A DNA stretch of 64,000 nucleotides from Nostoc paludosum FACHB-159 (GTDB lineage Bacteria > Cyanobacteriota > Cyanobacteriia > Cyanobacteriales > Nostocaceae). Shown piece by piece: positions 25,943-34,608 of the stretch. The position numbers and the translations under genes are program-made. The first letter of the stretch is position 1; the number at the start of each line of letters is the position of its first letter. The stretch lies in assembly GCF_014698835.1 (NCBI RefSeq), contig NZ_JACJTU010000017.1:94538-158537 (forward strand), in the 5' to 3' direction. The notes below the pieces were generated by a model, which was not told where the DNA came from, made no database searches, and saw only the letters and a list, made by a program, of their open reading frames with translations.

Positions 25943-27313
25943 TCAAATTACCCGCAGTATGCTGGGAATGCTTTCTACCGCTTCCAGACTTTCAATTTCT
26001 GCCAAAGCTTGCCGGAAGTTGCCTTCCCGCACATCATGGGTCACAACTACAATCTCTGCTAGTTCTCCTTGAAAGCCTGTTTGCACAATTGACTCTAAGC
26101 TAACCCCATAGTTACCAAAGCAAGTACCTAATTTTCCGATAACTCCAGGTTGGTCATTCGTGAGAAAACGCGCATAAAACCGAGTTATCAATTCTGCCAT
26201 CGGCACAATTTGGCTGTATTCGTGATGTCCGCAAGCTAATAATGGATTCAGCGAACCGATTTCGGATTGATTTAATTCCTTAGTGCTGACTGTTTGCGAT
26301 TTTAAACTAGCGGCTAAATTCAAGATATCTGAGGCTACAGCACTGGCGGTTGCACCAGCACCTGCACCAGGGCCGAAAAACATCACTTGTCCAATGGGTT
26401 CTCCTTCCACAAGAATGGCATTATAAACCCCGTTAATGCTAGCCAAAGGATGCGCTTTTGGTACTAAAGTCGGATGAACTCTCACTGACAGAGGAGACAG
26501 GGAAAATGTCCCCGCGTCCCCGCGTCCCCTTGTCCCCCCATCCTCTTGTGAGGGTGTAATTCTATTAGCGATCGCTAACAATTTAATCACAAATCCCAAC
26601 TTTTCGGCGTAGGCAATATCTGTTTTGCTGACTTGCCGAATTCCCTCGGTATACACATCTTTGAGGTTAATACGTCCACCAAAACCCAAAGATGCCAGGA
26701 TGGCAATTTTATCAGCTGCGTCTAAGCCATCAACATCGGCTGTGGGGTCAGCTTCAGCATAACCCAAGCGTTGAGCATCAGCTAAAACATCGCTGAAGTT
26801 GCTGCCTTCTGTTTGCATCCGGGTGAGGATGTAATTAGTTGTACCGTTAACGATACCTGTTACAGTATGAATGCGGTTAACACTTAAAGACTGCTTCAGA
26901 GGTTGAATTACCGGAATTCCACCACCTACAGCGGCTTCTAACATGACGTATACGCCAGCTTGATTGGCTGTAGTGAAAATTTCTGCACCATAGCGGGCGA
27001 TTACTGCTTTATTGGCAGTGACTACGTGTTTGCCATTATTTAAAGCTTGGAGGATGAGCGATCGCGCTGGTTCTAGTCCCCCCATAACTTCGACTATTAT
27101 ATCCACCGCTGGATCGTTGACAATAGCTTCTAAATCTGTAGTTAATACATCCGTAGATAATTCTACTGTACGGGGTTTATCTAGCGATCGTACTCCCACC
27201 CGGTATATTTCTATTTCTTGCAACAACGGGTGACGGCCAGTTTTATCTTGTAACAACTGCACTGTACCCGTTCCCACGGTTCCTAATCCCAGTATTCCTA
27301 GTTTCACACCCAC
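25943..27313 (-). CDS. hom: homoserine dehydrogenase
   Basis: The enzyme reduces aspartate semialdehyde to homoserine with NAD(P)H, the branch point to threonine and methionine. The Rossmann motif GLGTVGTGTV is near residues 9-18 from the chosen GTG start (VGVKLGILG), the catalytic domain has GIVNGTTNYILTRM, and the C-terminus is an ACT domain (about 370-456). The frame is open 15 codons further upstream, but MGVKLGILG is the usual beginning. About 20 residues (near 257-275, QEDGGTRGRGDAGTFSLS) just before SVRVHPTLVP are encoded by a C-rich tandem repeat and look inserted. Confidence 0.95.
   Translation of the reverse strand: MGVKLGILGLGTVGTGTVQLLQDKTGRHPLLQEIEIYRVGVRSLDKPRTVELSTDVLTTDLEAIVNDPAVDIIVEVMGGLEPARSLILQALNNGKHVVTANKAVIARYGAEIFTTANQAGVYVMLEAAVGGGIPVIQPLKQSLSVNRIHTVTGIVNGTTNYILTRMQTEGSNFSDVLADAQRLGYAEADPTADVDGLDAADKIAILASLGFGGRINLKDVYTEGIRQVSKTDIAYAEKLGFVIKLLAIANRITPSQEDGGTRGRGDAGTFSLSPLSVRVHPTLVPKAHPLASINGVYNAILVEGEPIGQVMFFGPGAGAGATASAVASDILNLAASLKSQTVSTKELNQSEIGSLNPLLACGHHEYSQIVPMAELITRFYARFLTNDQPGVIGKLGTCFGNYGVSLESIVQTGFQGELAEIVVVTHDVREGNFRQALAEIESLEAVESIPSILRVI
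26487..26552. repeat. C-rich tandem repeat inside hom
   Basis: The plus strand carries iterations of CCCCGCGT followed by CCCCTTGTCCCCCC within the hom coding region. The insertion keeps the frame. Similar GGGGACAAGG motifs occur in the ndhD3-cupA spacer at about 21922-21940. Confidence 0.75.
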
Positions 27314-27419
27314 AACTTTTGCACCCAATTTCACCAACAACAATTGTAGGTAGAGCATATAACGCCCTACCTACTGATTATCCTTCTTCCTTCGTCTTTT
27401 GTCGTTTGTCGCCTCTTAC

Positions 27420-27455
27420 AAAGTTCCGATCTGAGGTTTCCTCAGATCGGACTTT
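27420..27455. repeat. hairpin between hom and petH
   Basis: CCGATCTGAGG and CCTCAGATCGG flank a three-base loop; the outer AAAGT/ACTTT also pairs across one bulged T. No run of T follows on either strand, so a terminator role for petH is only possible. Confidence 0.6.
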
Positions 27456-27508
27456 GCACTTAGTCATTTGTCCTTTGTTTTTTGAATAACTAATGACCAA
27501 TGACTAAC

Positions 27509-28750
27509 TTAGTAGGTTTCTACGTGCCAGCGATGATCTTTCTTGAGTTGCTTCTGGTAATCACTCCAGGTGACGCCTTCTTTTGCAGCAGCAGCTGTTA
27601 AGGCTGCATCGATACCATCTTCCATACCGCGCAAACCGCAGATGTAGGTGTGGGTTTTTTCATTTTTAATTAATTGCCACAATTCATCAGCATGTTCCGC
27701 TACGCGGTCTTGAATATACATTCTACCGCCTTGAGGATTTTTCTGTTCCCGGCTGATGGCGTAGGTGAGACGGAAGTTATCAGGATATTTTTGTTGAATT
27801 TCTTCCAATTCTTCCTTATATAGAATGTTTGGACTTGTAGGTACGCCAAATATTAGCCAAGAAAATCCTTTAAATTGGTAATCTGGGTTAGCTGCTCTTT
27901 CAGCATCTTTGAACTGACGCCACAGATAAGCCCGCATCGGCGCAATACCTGTTCCGGTTGCCATCATGATAACATTGGCTTCCGGGTCGTCGGGTAACAA
28001 CATTTCCTTACCCACTGGCCCTGTAATTTTCACATCTTCCCCAGGCTTGAGGAAACACAAGTGCGTAGAGCAAACACCGTAGACTGTTTCGCCACTTTCT
28101 GGGTGCTTATACTCCAGTTGGCGGACACACAGTGATACCGTCTTATCATCTACATCATCGCCATGACGAGTTGAGGCAATGGAATACAATCTGAGTTTTT
28201 CAGGCTTGCCGTTCTTGTCTAATCCTGGTGGGATAATGCCGATACTTTGACCTTCTATGTACTTGAGATCGCTACCAGACAGGTCAAACTTGATGTGCTG
28301 AACAATACCAATTCCGCCTTCTTTGACTAACGGCTCATTAGATATTACCTTGCCAATAAACGGAGCATTGGGACGGTAAGTGTTAACAGGAACGTCACCT
28401 TTTTTGGCTTTCGCTTGAGTCATGGTGTTGCCTTTCTTGTCCTTGTTCTTTAGCTGTTCTTCAGCTTTAACTTCAGTGTTACTATTCACAGGTGTGGCTT
28501 TACCATTAACTTGCCCTAAAGCAGCTACGGGCTGAATGCTAACAATAGTGCCGCCTAGACGAGTGATACGTCGCATTTCTTGATTCATGCGGTTGTAAGG
28601 CACTCTGATGAACACACTGCCACTTTTACGAATCGGGTAGTTCGTTTGATCGGTTTCTTCACTCTGACGCAGACCTACCACTTCATAGAGGAAGACGCGG
28701 CTACCTAATTGTGTGTTGGCAGCACCCTCAACAGCACCTTGATTGTTCAT
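27509..28750 (-). CDS. petH: ferredoxin-NADP+ oxidoreductase with CpcD-like domain
   Basis: FNR passes electrons from photosystem I-reduced ferredoxin to NADP+. From the ATG at 28750 the 413-residue protein has a CpcD-like phycobilisome linker domain (about 14-78, SRVFLYEVVGLRQ). A variable hinge follows (80-125), then the FAD domain with RLYSIASTRHGD and the NADP domain with ATGTGIAPMRAYLWR, ending in WHVETY. An internal ATG at residue 110 can give the short FNR form that lacks the linker. A start four codons further upstream is possible but not typical. Confidence 0.97.
   Translation of the reverse strand: MNNQGAVEGAANTQLGSRVFLYEVVGLRQSEETDQTNYPIRKSGSVFIRVPYNRMNQEMRRITRLGGTIVSIQPVAALGQVNGKATPVNSNTEVKAEEQLKNKDKKGNTMTQAKAKKGDVPVNTYRPNAPFIGKVISNEPLVKEGGIGIVQHIKFDLSGSDLKYIEGQSIGIIPPGLDKNGKPEKLRLYSIASTRHGDDVDDKTVSLCVRQLEYKHPESGETVYGVCSTHLCFLKPGEDVKITGPVGKEMLLPDDPEANVIMMATGTGIAPMRAYLWRQFKDAERAANPDYQFKGFSWLIFGVPTSPNILYKEELEEIQQKYPDNFRLTYAISREQKNPQGGRMYIQDRVAEHADELWQLIKNEKTHTYICGLRGMEDGIDAALTAAAAKEGVTWSDYQKQLKKDHRWHVETY
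28421..28434 (-). promoter_or_regulatory. internal start for the short FNR isoform
   Basis: The coding strand reads AAAGGCAACACCATG, placing a short purine-rich site 7 bases before the in-frame ATG that begins MTQAKAK. In Synechocystis the short FNR starts at the equivalent Met. The hinge around it is shorter than I recall from Anabaena. Confidence 0.55.
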
Positions 28751-30308
28751 TCGTTCTACCACTCCGATATTTACTTAACCGTTTTTCAAAAAAAAACTAT
28801 TCCCCTACCTTGCCAGCTTTAGTTTACCGGATTTTCGTTTCACAAAACTGGCTTTCTGGAAAAACGGCATCATTTATCGATGCCTTGCTAAGTACACTCA
28901 CCGAAGACATGCAGGCATAGTAAAAAACACACCTGTTCACCTTCTAAGGTAAAGGATAAGTCTTTTGGAGAATGTTAATAATGAATCAATTTAATCTTTT
29001 CTTCGTTAACTACCACCGATACTTTTTTGCTAACTTTTGTCTACAAATAATAATGCTGCACAATACAGGACAGGGCATATCAATAGATGCACTTAAAAGC
29101 ATCTTATCCTTGGCCTTACTTGGCGAAATCTACTACTCTCATGAAATATTCTTAGCTATATTTATTACTTCCTCATGTCTAACTACATGACTAGTACAAC
29201 TTGAGCTAGGAACATAACGGCAGAGAGAACTGTGATTTAAGCAACTATAATCAGTTTTACTTGATGTGAAAAATCTGTCAACCTCTATCAGTAGGTTGCT
29301 ATTACAGTTTGTAATTTTACTTTCGGGTCTCAGCCTGAATCGAATTACTGCTAATCCCTGTGTTTTTTGAGCAAAAGCAGCTGCTTACTGCATCTTTCGT
29401 AATTTCCTCGCTATTAGCAAATTTATTTGCTGTTTTATCTATAACTTGGCTACCTTGAAAATAGGGAGTAGGGACTAAAGGTGGGGAAAATAAACTTTCA
29501 TTGCTTCTTGTGAGTGCAACTGATGGAGTCTCTTGCAATATTCAATATAAGAAGTTTGTATTAGTAGTATTTTCACTTAGGGTTAAAAGCGATCGCCTAA
29601 ATGTATATCTGGTTATAATTTAAGCTGCCAAGAGCATTTCAAGCAGTACATCTTTTCGTCTTGGCTGTTGACTGTTGATGATTCACAAGTTAACCATCAG
29701 CCTCAACCAATTCAAAACGTAATAGCTTACTATTTTTGTCAATGAATCGTTGAATGTTAAGAACACTCAGGTACTTATTAATTTACACCCAAGAATTTTA
29801 CTAATGCAAGTTAGGGAGTCATTCGTTGGATAGATTTTGGTCTTAAATATCTTGAGCCTTTAGGCGCTATAGAACTTCAGAACGTCAAAAACTTTGTCCA
29901 AGAAATTAATTATACCATTACAACTCCATCGCATAAAGTCACAACTAGCAGACAACAGAGCAGTGCAACACTTACGGGTATTATCGATCCCTCTTTGGAA
30001 ATTAACAGATCAATCATCAAAATGATTAGTGAACCAAACTAATTCTTGTTGATATCAAATCTTGTATGGGATACCCCCTTCTGTTAAAATCAAATATACC
30101 ACTAGGATTAAATACTTACCGGCACTTAAGATTCAGGCTAGTCTGATGAGTAGCAACTTATGAGTTTTGAGTTTGTTGTCTACTTATTGATGTCTTATAG
30201 CAGTGCTGGGTAGCAAGAACGCAGGATAAACCAAAGCGGTAAACTCCTGGCTTCAGAATCTGCTGTGTGAAAAATTATTGACACAACTTTAGTATTTAGA
30301 GGAGATTT
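28751..30308. other. gene-poor stretch between petH and prk
   Basis: This 1.56 kb region has no gene I can support. Short frames at 28981-29190 (plus) and 29317-29538 (minus, TTG start) lack family resemblance. A possible decayed coding fragment lies at 29815-30042. A TGTTGACTGTTGATG repeat with a partly complementary GTTAACCATCAGC occurs near 29664-29702. The right part must hold the prk promoter and leader. Confidence 0.5.
29815..30042 (+). pseudogene. possible decayed coding fragment
   Basis: Between a TAG at 29812 and a TAA at 30040 the plus strand reads protein-like sequence with no conventional start codon: RWIDFGLKYLEPLGAIELQN, then a Thr/Ser-rich middle and IIDPSLEINRSIIKMISEPN. Composition looks coding, but I do not recognise a family. 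It may be the end of a gene whose start has been lost. Confidence 0.3.
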
Positions 30309-31313
30309 ATGACAACTAAGCCGGAACGCGTGGTACTGATTGGAGTAGCCGGAGACTCTGGTTGCGGTAAATCTACGTTTTTGCGTCGTTTGATAGATTT
30401 ATTTGGTGAAGATTTAATGACAGTCATCTGTTTGGATGACTATCACTCCTTAGATCGCAAACAGCGCAAAGAAACAGGAATAACTGCGCTAGACCCCAGG
30501 GCGAACAATTTTGACCTAATGTATGAGCAAATTAAAGCGCTCAAAAACGGTCAAGCAATTGATAAGCCGATTTATAACCACGAAACTGGCTTAATCGATC
30601 CGCCAGAGCGGGTAGAGCCAAATCATATCATAGTGGTTGAAGGGCTGCATCCTTTATATGATGAAAGGGTGCGATCGCTAATCGACTTTAGCGTTTATTT
30701 CGACATCAGTGATGAAGTCAAAATTGCCTGGAAAATCCAGCGAGATATGGCTGAACGCGGTCATCGTTACGAAGATGTCCTAGCACAAATCAATTCGCGC
30801 AAACCTGACTTTGAAAAGTTTATCGAACCACAAAGAGAATTTGCCGATGTAGTTCTTCAGGTATTACCCACAAACTTGATCAAAAACGACACTGAGCGCC
30901 GAGTCTTACGGGTACGTATGCTCCAGCGGGAAGGAAAGGAAGGCTTTGAGCCAACCTACCTATTTGATGAAGGATCGACAATTAACTGGACTCCCTGCGG
31001 ACGCAAACTCACCTGTTCTTACCCTGGTATGCAACTCTACTACGGTTCAGATGTCTACTACGGTCGCTACGTCTCAGTATTAGAAGTGGATGGTCAATTT
31101 GACAACCTAGAAGAAGTCATTTACATCGAAACCCATCTCAGCAATACATCAACCAAATATCAAGGTGAGTTAACTCACTTATTACTCCAGCACCGTGAAT
31201 ATCCAGGTTCCAACAATGGAACTGGTTTTTTCCAAGTGCTTACAGGTTTAAAAATGCGTGCTACTTATGAACAGCTGACAGCTAAAGAAGCAAAGTTAGC
31301 AGTTCAAGTTTAA
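30309..31313 (+). CDS. prk: phosphoribulokinase
   Basis: PRK phosphorylates ribulose 5-phosphate to ribulose 1,5-bisphosphate, the Rubisco substrate. The P-loop GVAGDSGCGKST spans residues 12-23. The redox Cys pair Cys19 and Cys41 and the C-terminal pair Cys230 and Cys236 (PCGRKLTC), targets of thioredoxin and CP12 control, are all present. Length 334 is standard. A GAGGAG-type site (TAGAGGAGATTT) precedes the ATG. A terminator follows at 31341. The ftrV gene near 60 kb encodes part of the thioredoxin-reducing system that would act on it. Confidence 0.97.
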   Translation: MTTKPERVVLIGVAGDSGCGKSTFLRRLIDLFGEDLMTVICLDDYHSLDRKQRKETGITALDPRANNFDLMYEQIKALKNGQAIDKPIYNHETGLIDPPERVEPNHIIVVEGLHPLYDERVRSLIDFSVYFDISDEVKIAWKIQRDMAERGHRYEDVLAQINSRKPDFEKFIEPQREFADVVLQVLPTNLIKNDTERRVLRVRMLQREGKEGFEPTYLFDEGSTINWTPCGRKLTCSYPGMQLYYGSDVYYGRYVSVLEVDGQFDNLEEVIYIETHLSNTSTKYQGELTHLLLQHREYPGSNNGTGFFQVLTGLKMRATYEQLTAKEAKLAVQV

Positions 31314-31340
31314 AGCAGCAGGTTTGTGTCAAAGCTTGCA

Positions 31341-31373
31341 GGGGCACTTTTCGGAATGCCCCGCTTTTTTTTG
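31341..31373 (+). terminator. intrinsic terminator after prk
   Basis: GGGGCA and TGCCCC form a stem around a ten-base loop, followed by GC and a run of eight or more T, about 28 bases after the prk stop. Confidence 0.85.
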
Positions 31374-31568
31374 TATTCTTCAAAACGTTTTGCGTAGAAA
31401 ATAATTAGCAGAAATTTTATCTTCGTTACTTATAGTTAGTAGTTTTAATCGATCTTCAAAAGACACTAACGACTCCGGTATAAATGTTGTTATGATTTCA
31501 TAAATTAGGTAGCTCAACTAAATACTCACATTTAGTTAGCGAAAATACTCAAACAAGGAGGACTACCT

Positions 31569-32843
31569 TTGTCTCGTCGATATTTATTTACCTCCGAGTC
31601 AGTCACTGAAGGTCATCCAGATAAAATCTGCGATCAGATTTCTGATACCATTCTTGATGCCCTACTGACACAAGACCCCAGCAGCCGTGTTGCTGCTGAA
31701 GTAGTAGTTAATACTGGCTTGGTGCTAATTACAGGTGAAATCACCACCAAAGCCAATGTAAATTTTGTCAATCTCGCCCGCAAAAAAATTGCTGAAATCG
31801 GCTATACAAATGCTGATAACGGCTTTTCTGCCAACAGCACCAGCGTTTTGCTAGCTTTAGACGAACAATCACCTGATATTGCCCAAGGCGTCAACACCGC
31901 CCAAGAAACCCGCCAGCAAGATAGTGATGAACAATTCGACACAATTGGCGCTGGCGACCAAGGTATAATGTTCGGTTTTGCCAGCAACGAAACACCAGAA
32001 TTGATGCCATTACCCATCAGTCTGGCTCACCGCATTGCTCGGCGATTGGCAGCAGTTCGCAAAACAGGTGAATTGTCATACTTGCGTCCTGACGGCAAAA
32101 CCCAGGTAACTGTAGTTTACGAAAATGGACGTGCTGTAGGGATTGATACCATCTTGATTTCCACCCAGCATACAGCCGCTATTGGGGAAATCACAGATGA
32201 AGCGGCAGTACAAGCCAAAATTAAACAAGACCTATGGTCAGCTGTAGTTGAACCTGTTTTTGGCGACATTGACGTTAAGCCAAATGACGAAACACGCTTT
32301 TTAGTCAATCCCACAGGCAAATTTGTTGTCGGCGGCCCGCAAGGAGACTCTGGTCTGACAGGACGGAAAATAATCGTTGACACCTACGGTGGATATTCAC
32401 GACATGGTGGCGGTGCTTTCTCTGGCAAAGACCCCACCAAAGTAGACCGTTCTGCTGCTTATGCGGCTCGGTATGTGGCAAAGAATATTGTTGCTGCTGG
32501 ATTGGCAGAAAAAGTTGAAATCCAACTTTCTTATGCTATTGGTGTAGCACGGCCAACTAGTATCTTAGTGGATACCTTTGGTACTGGCAAAGTAGACGAA
32601 GAAACCTTACTGGAATTAATCAAGCAGCACTTTGAGCTGCGTCCAGCTGGGATTATCCATAGCTTCAACTTACGCAACTTACCAAGTGAACGAGGCGGAC
32701 GTTTTTATCAGGACGTCGCGGCTTACGGTCACTTTGGACGGAGCGATTTAGACTTACCTTGGGAACAGACCGATAAAGCCGAATTATTGAAGCAGGCAGC
32801 AAATGAGTTACTTTCGGCTGCTGCTGCTCAGGCATTAACTTAA
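31569..32843 (+). CDS. metK: S-adenosylmethionine synthase
   Basis: MetK makes S-adenosylmethionine from methionine and ATP. The 424-residue protein shows LFTSESVTEGHPDKICDQIS at 6-25, GAGDQGIMFGFA near 127-138 and GGAFSGKDPTKVDRSAAY near 281-298, all family signatures. Translation starts at TTG: AAGGAGG lies exactly 7 bases upstream and no ATG competes. It is transcribed alone, between the prk terminator and a strong palindromic terminator. Confidence 0.97.
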   Translation: MSRRYLFTSESVTEGHPDKICDQISDTILDALLTQDPSSRVAAEVVVNTGLVLITGEITTKANVNFVNLARKKIAEIGYTNADNGFSANSTSVLLALDEQSPDIAQGVNTAQETRQQDSDEQFDTIGAGDQGIMFGFASNETPELMPLPISLAHRIARRLAAVRKTGELSYLRPDGKTQVTVVYENGRAVGIDTILISTQHTAAIGEITDEAAVQAKIKQDLWSAVVEPVFGDIDVKPNDETRFLVNPTGKFVVGGPQGDSGLTGRKIIVDTYGGYSRHGGGAFSGKDPTKVDRSAAYAARYVAKNIVAAGLAEKVEIQLSYAIGVARPTSILVDTFGTGKVDEETLLELIKQHFELRPAGIIHSFNLRNLPSERGGRFYQDVAAYGHFGRSDLDLPWEQTDKAELLKQAANELLSAAAAQALT

Positions 32844-32880
32844 ACTGATACGAGGCTACAAAAAATTAGCTTGTTTATCT

Positions 32881-32916
32881 GAGGTATTGTCAAAAAGTTG
32901 ACAATACCTCATTTTT
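32881..32916. terminator. 12-bp perfect-stem terminator after metK
   Basis: GAGGTATTGTCA and its exact complement enclose AAAAGT, followed by ATTTTT. It lies 38 bases after the metK stop, and the pairing suits termination of metK. Confidence 0.85.
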
Positions 32917-32952
32917 GACATTTTCTCCAACCTCAAAAGCTACGGTAGCAAA

Positions 32953-33195
32953 GCGCCATGCAGGTACAATCTTTCCATTGACCTCTGTGCTTGGGGAATC
33001 AACTCCACGACGGTTACACTCCCGACCAAAAGCAGCGATCGCGCGAGGATGAGCTAGGAAAAAACGGGATTTGCGCCGCCGACAGAGCAATTCATCAAAA
33101 TCATCTGGAGTTGGTGGGCCGGTGCGGGTAAAGATGCGTTGCTTGAGATCGGCATTGTGCAACAAGCCGAAATCAAGATTAGTTCTTTCCCCTCT
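32953..33195 (-). pseudogene. truncated remnant resembling a family 2 encapsulin shell protein
   Basis: The minus strand reads TNLDFGLLHNADLKQRIFTR, then TGPPTPDDFDELLCRRRKSR, FFLAHPRAIAAFGRECNRRG and VNGKIVPAWR. From memory, this matches the interior of family 2 (SrpI-like) encapsulins, which are HK97-fold protein nanocompartments. After PAWR the expected continuation is lost and the frame runs into unrelated sequence toward the metK terminator. Upstream it abuts a GAGGGGCAGAGGGG repeat, with no start codon in context. So both ends are missing. The homology is recalled, not searched. Confidence 0.5.
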
Positions 33196-33680
33196 GCCCC
33201 TCTGCTAACCACCATGCAAAGTTTCCTTGGCAGACTACTAAATTTACTTTATTTGCGATCGCTTGTGTTAATGCAAAAAATAGAATGCTCCTAAATCTAA
33301 ATAACGAGCTATGTACGTTTGTTTGATTTGAAGTTCCTAAACTGAAAGACACAGCATATAGAAGGGGCTAAGCACCACTATAATATAGTGGCAAACTTTG
33401 ACACTCGTTTTGACGCTTTGCTATTGCCGCAACCAGTTTAAAGAACTATTTAAGTCATTATTTATTTGCGATGCTGGCAGATAAATTTCCACGATTTATT
33501 GTGCTCTCATAATTTTTCATAGTTAAACAGAAAAAGCAATCCGTAGACTAAAGCAGTTAAATTAGCGCTTAAGTAATTAATTGAAAAATAATCAGACAGT
33601 TAAGACAGTTAATTCAAATAAGTTAAAACATTTAAGGCAGTTATTAAACAATAATTACTAATTGTAAATTTTTTAATAAT
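33196..33680. other. non-coding AT-rich stretch with a small palindrome
   Basis: I find no gene. CCACTATA-A-TATAGTGG at 33375-33391 is a 17-base perfect inverted repeat of operator size. Near 33530-33660 TTAAACAG/AGTTAATT-like iterations are loosely repeated. Confidence 0.4.
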
Positions 33681-33736
33681 AAAAAAATCCCTCTACCTTT
33701 ATGATTGTCAAATAACTACAAGGTAGAGGGTTTTAT
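33681..33736 (-). terminator. terminator downstream of the pentapeptide gene
   Basis: CCCTCTACCTT at 33689-33699 pairs exactly with AAGGTAGAGGG at 33721-33731 around a 21-base loop. On the minus strand the stem is followed by seven T residues; on the plus strand TTTTATTT follows, so it may work in both directions. Confidence 0.75.
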
Positions 33737-33855
33737 TTATCTTAATATTTTTGGAGGTGTAGTTTTAGTGAAATTGCTTGCAAACAACAAGTTTTTAATT
33801 AAAAATCCACTAAAACCTATGTTGTGTTTATTTGAGCCTGCCTGTTGAGTTGAGC

Positions 33856-34311
33856 CTATTTCCAATCGGGAATCTCGGCATCTTCTCCACCAATACCGAT
33901 TCCAGTGTTAAATATTTCGGCATCAGTGAGATTAAGATCGTTCATTGATGCTTTATACACATTAGAATCATGAATCGTAGCGCGAGTGAAATTTACCCCG
34001 TTGAGATTGGCTTGCTTCATATTCACATTGGTGACATAAGCTGATGTTAAGTTAGCACCTGCCAGGTTAGCACCAGTCAAATCTGCACCTTCAAGGTTCG
34101 CCTCTGCAAGGTTGGCTCCTTGGAGTTTCGCTCCTCTTAAGTCAGCACCAATCAAATGAGCGCCACTGAGGTTAGCCCCCGATAGATCGCACTGGATACA
34201 TTCCCCAGTCGAAAGCAGTTTTTGTAAGTCCTGCGGATTTTCAGCTCTAACCGAGCTAATGAAAAATAGGGGAGTTGCTAAGGCTGTGGCCGCTAATAGC
34301 TGGAGTTTCAT
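33856..34311 (-). CDS. exported pentapeptide-repeat protein, 151 aa
   Basis: A signal peptide (MKLQLLAATALATPLFFISSVRA) is followed by a short mature N-terminus with Cys-Ile-Gln-Cys. About 16 pentapeptide repeats of the A(D/N)LXX type follow (about 40-125), expected to form a right-handed beta-helix. The tail is acidic (GGEDAEIPDWK). It is probably lumenal or periplasmic. Such small exported pentapeptide proteins are common in cyanobacteria and their roles are mostly unknown. A terminator lies about 125 bases downstream. Confidence 0.85.
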   Translation of the reverse strand: MKLQLLAATALATPLFFISSVRAENPQDLQKLLSTGECIQCDLSGANLSGAHLIGADLRGAKLQGANLAEANLEGADLTGANLAGANLTSAYVTNVNMKQANLNGVNFTRATIHDSNVYKASMNDLNLTDAEIFNTGIGIGGEDAEIPDWK

Positions 34312-34608
34312 AATTTTCCCCCTTGATTATCAAGTTGCGTCCGTTCTTTACCTCACACTTCTATTATCTCACCAAACTTCTTCTGCTTACAGATTGACCT
34401 GGCAAGTTTCTTGTGTTAAAGAACCAAGGATGAGGGAAAAACAAAAAATCCGATTTATTCTAATTTTTGCCTATTTTACTGGAATAAACCTGGAAAATCC
34501 GCTGTCATTAAATTAGTGTTAAATCTTTTGAAAAACTCACACTAATCAGCAGACTTTTGCTCAATGAATAGGTATTTATACTTTGAAGATTAACCCTTTA
34601 GTTTAAGC

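Noticed and set aside
28751..28960. NtcA site (GTA-N8-TAC) upstream of petH
   Set aside because: No exact match was found by eye in the upstream region.
28981..29190. 69-codon frame MNQFNLFFVNYHRYF...
   Set aside because: Composition follows the AT-rich background and nothing is recognisable; a GGAG is present upstream, but that alone is weak.
29317..29538. 73-codon minus-strand frame
   Set aside because: It needs a TTG start without a ribosome site and has no recognisable features.
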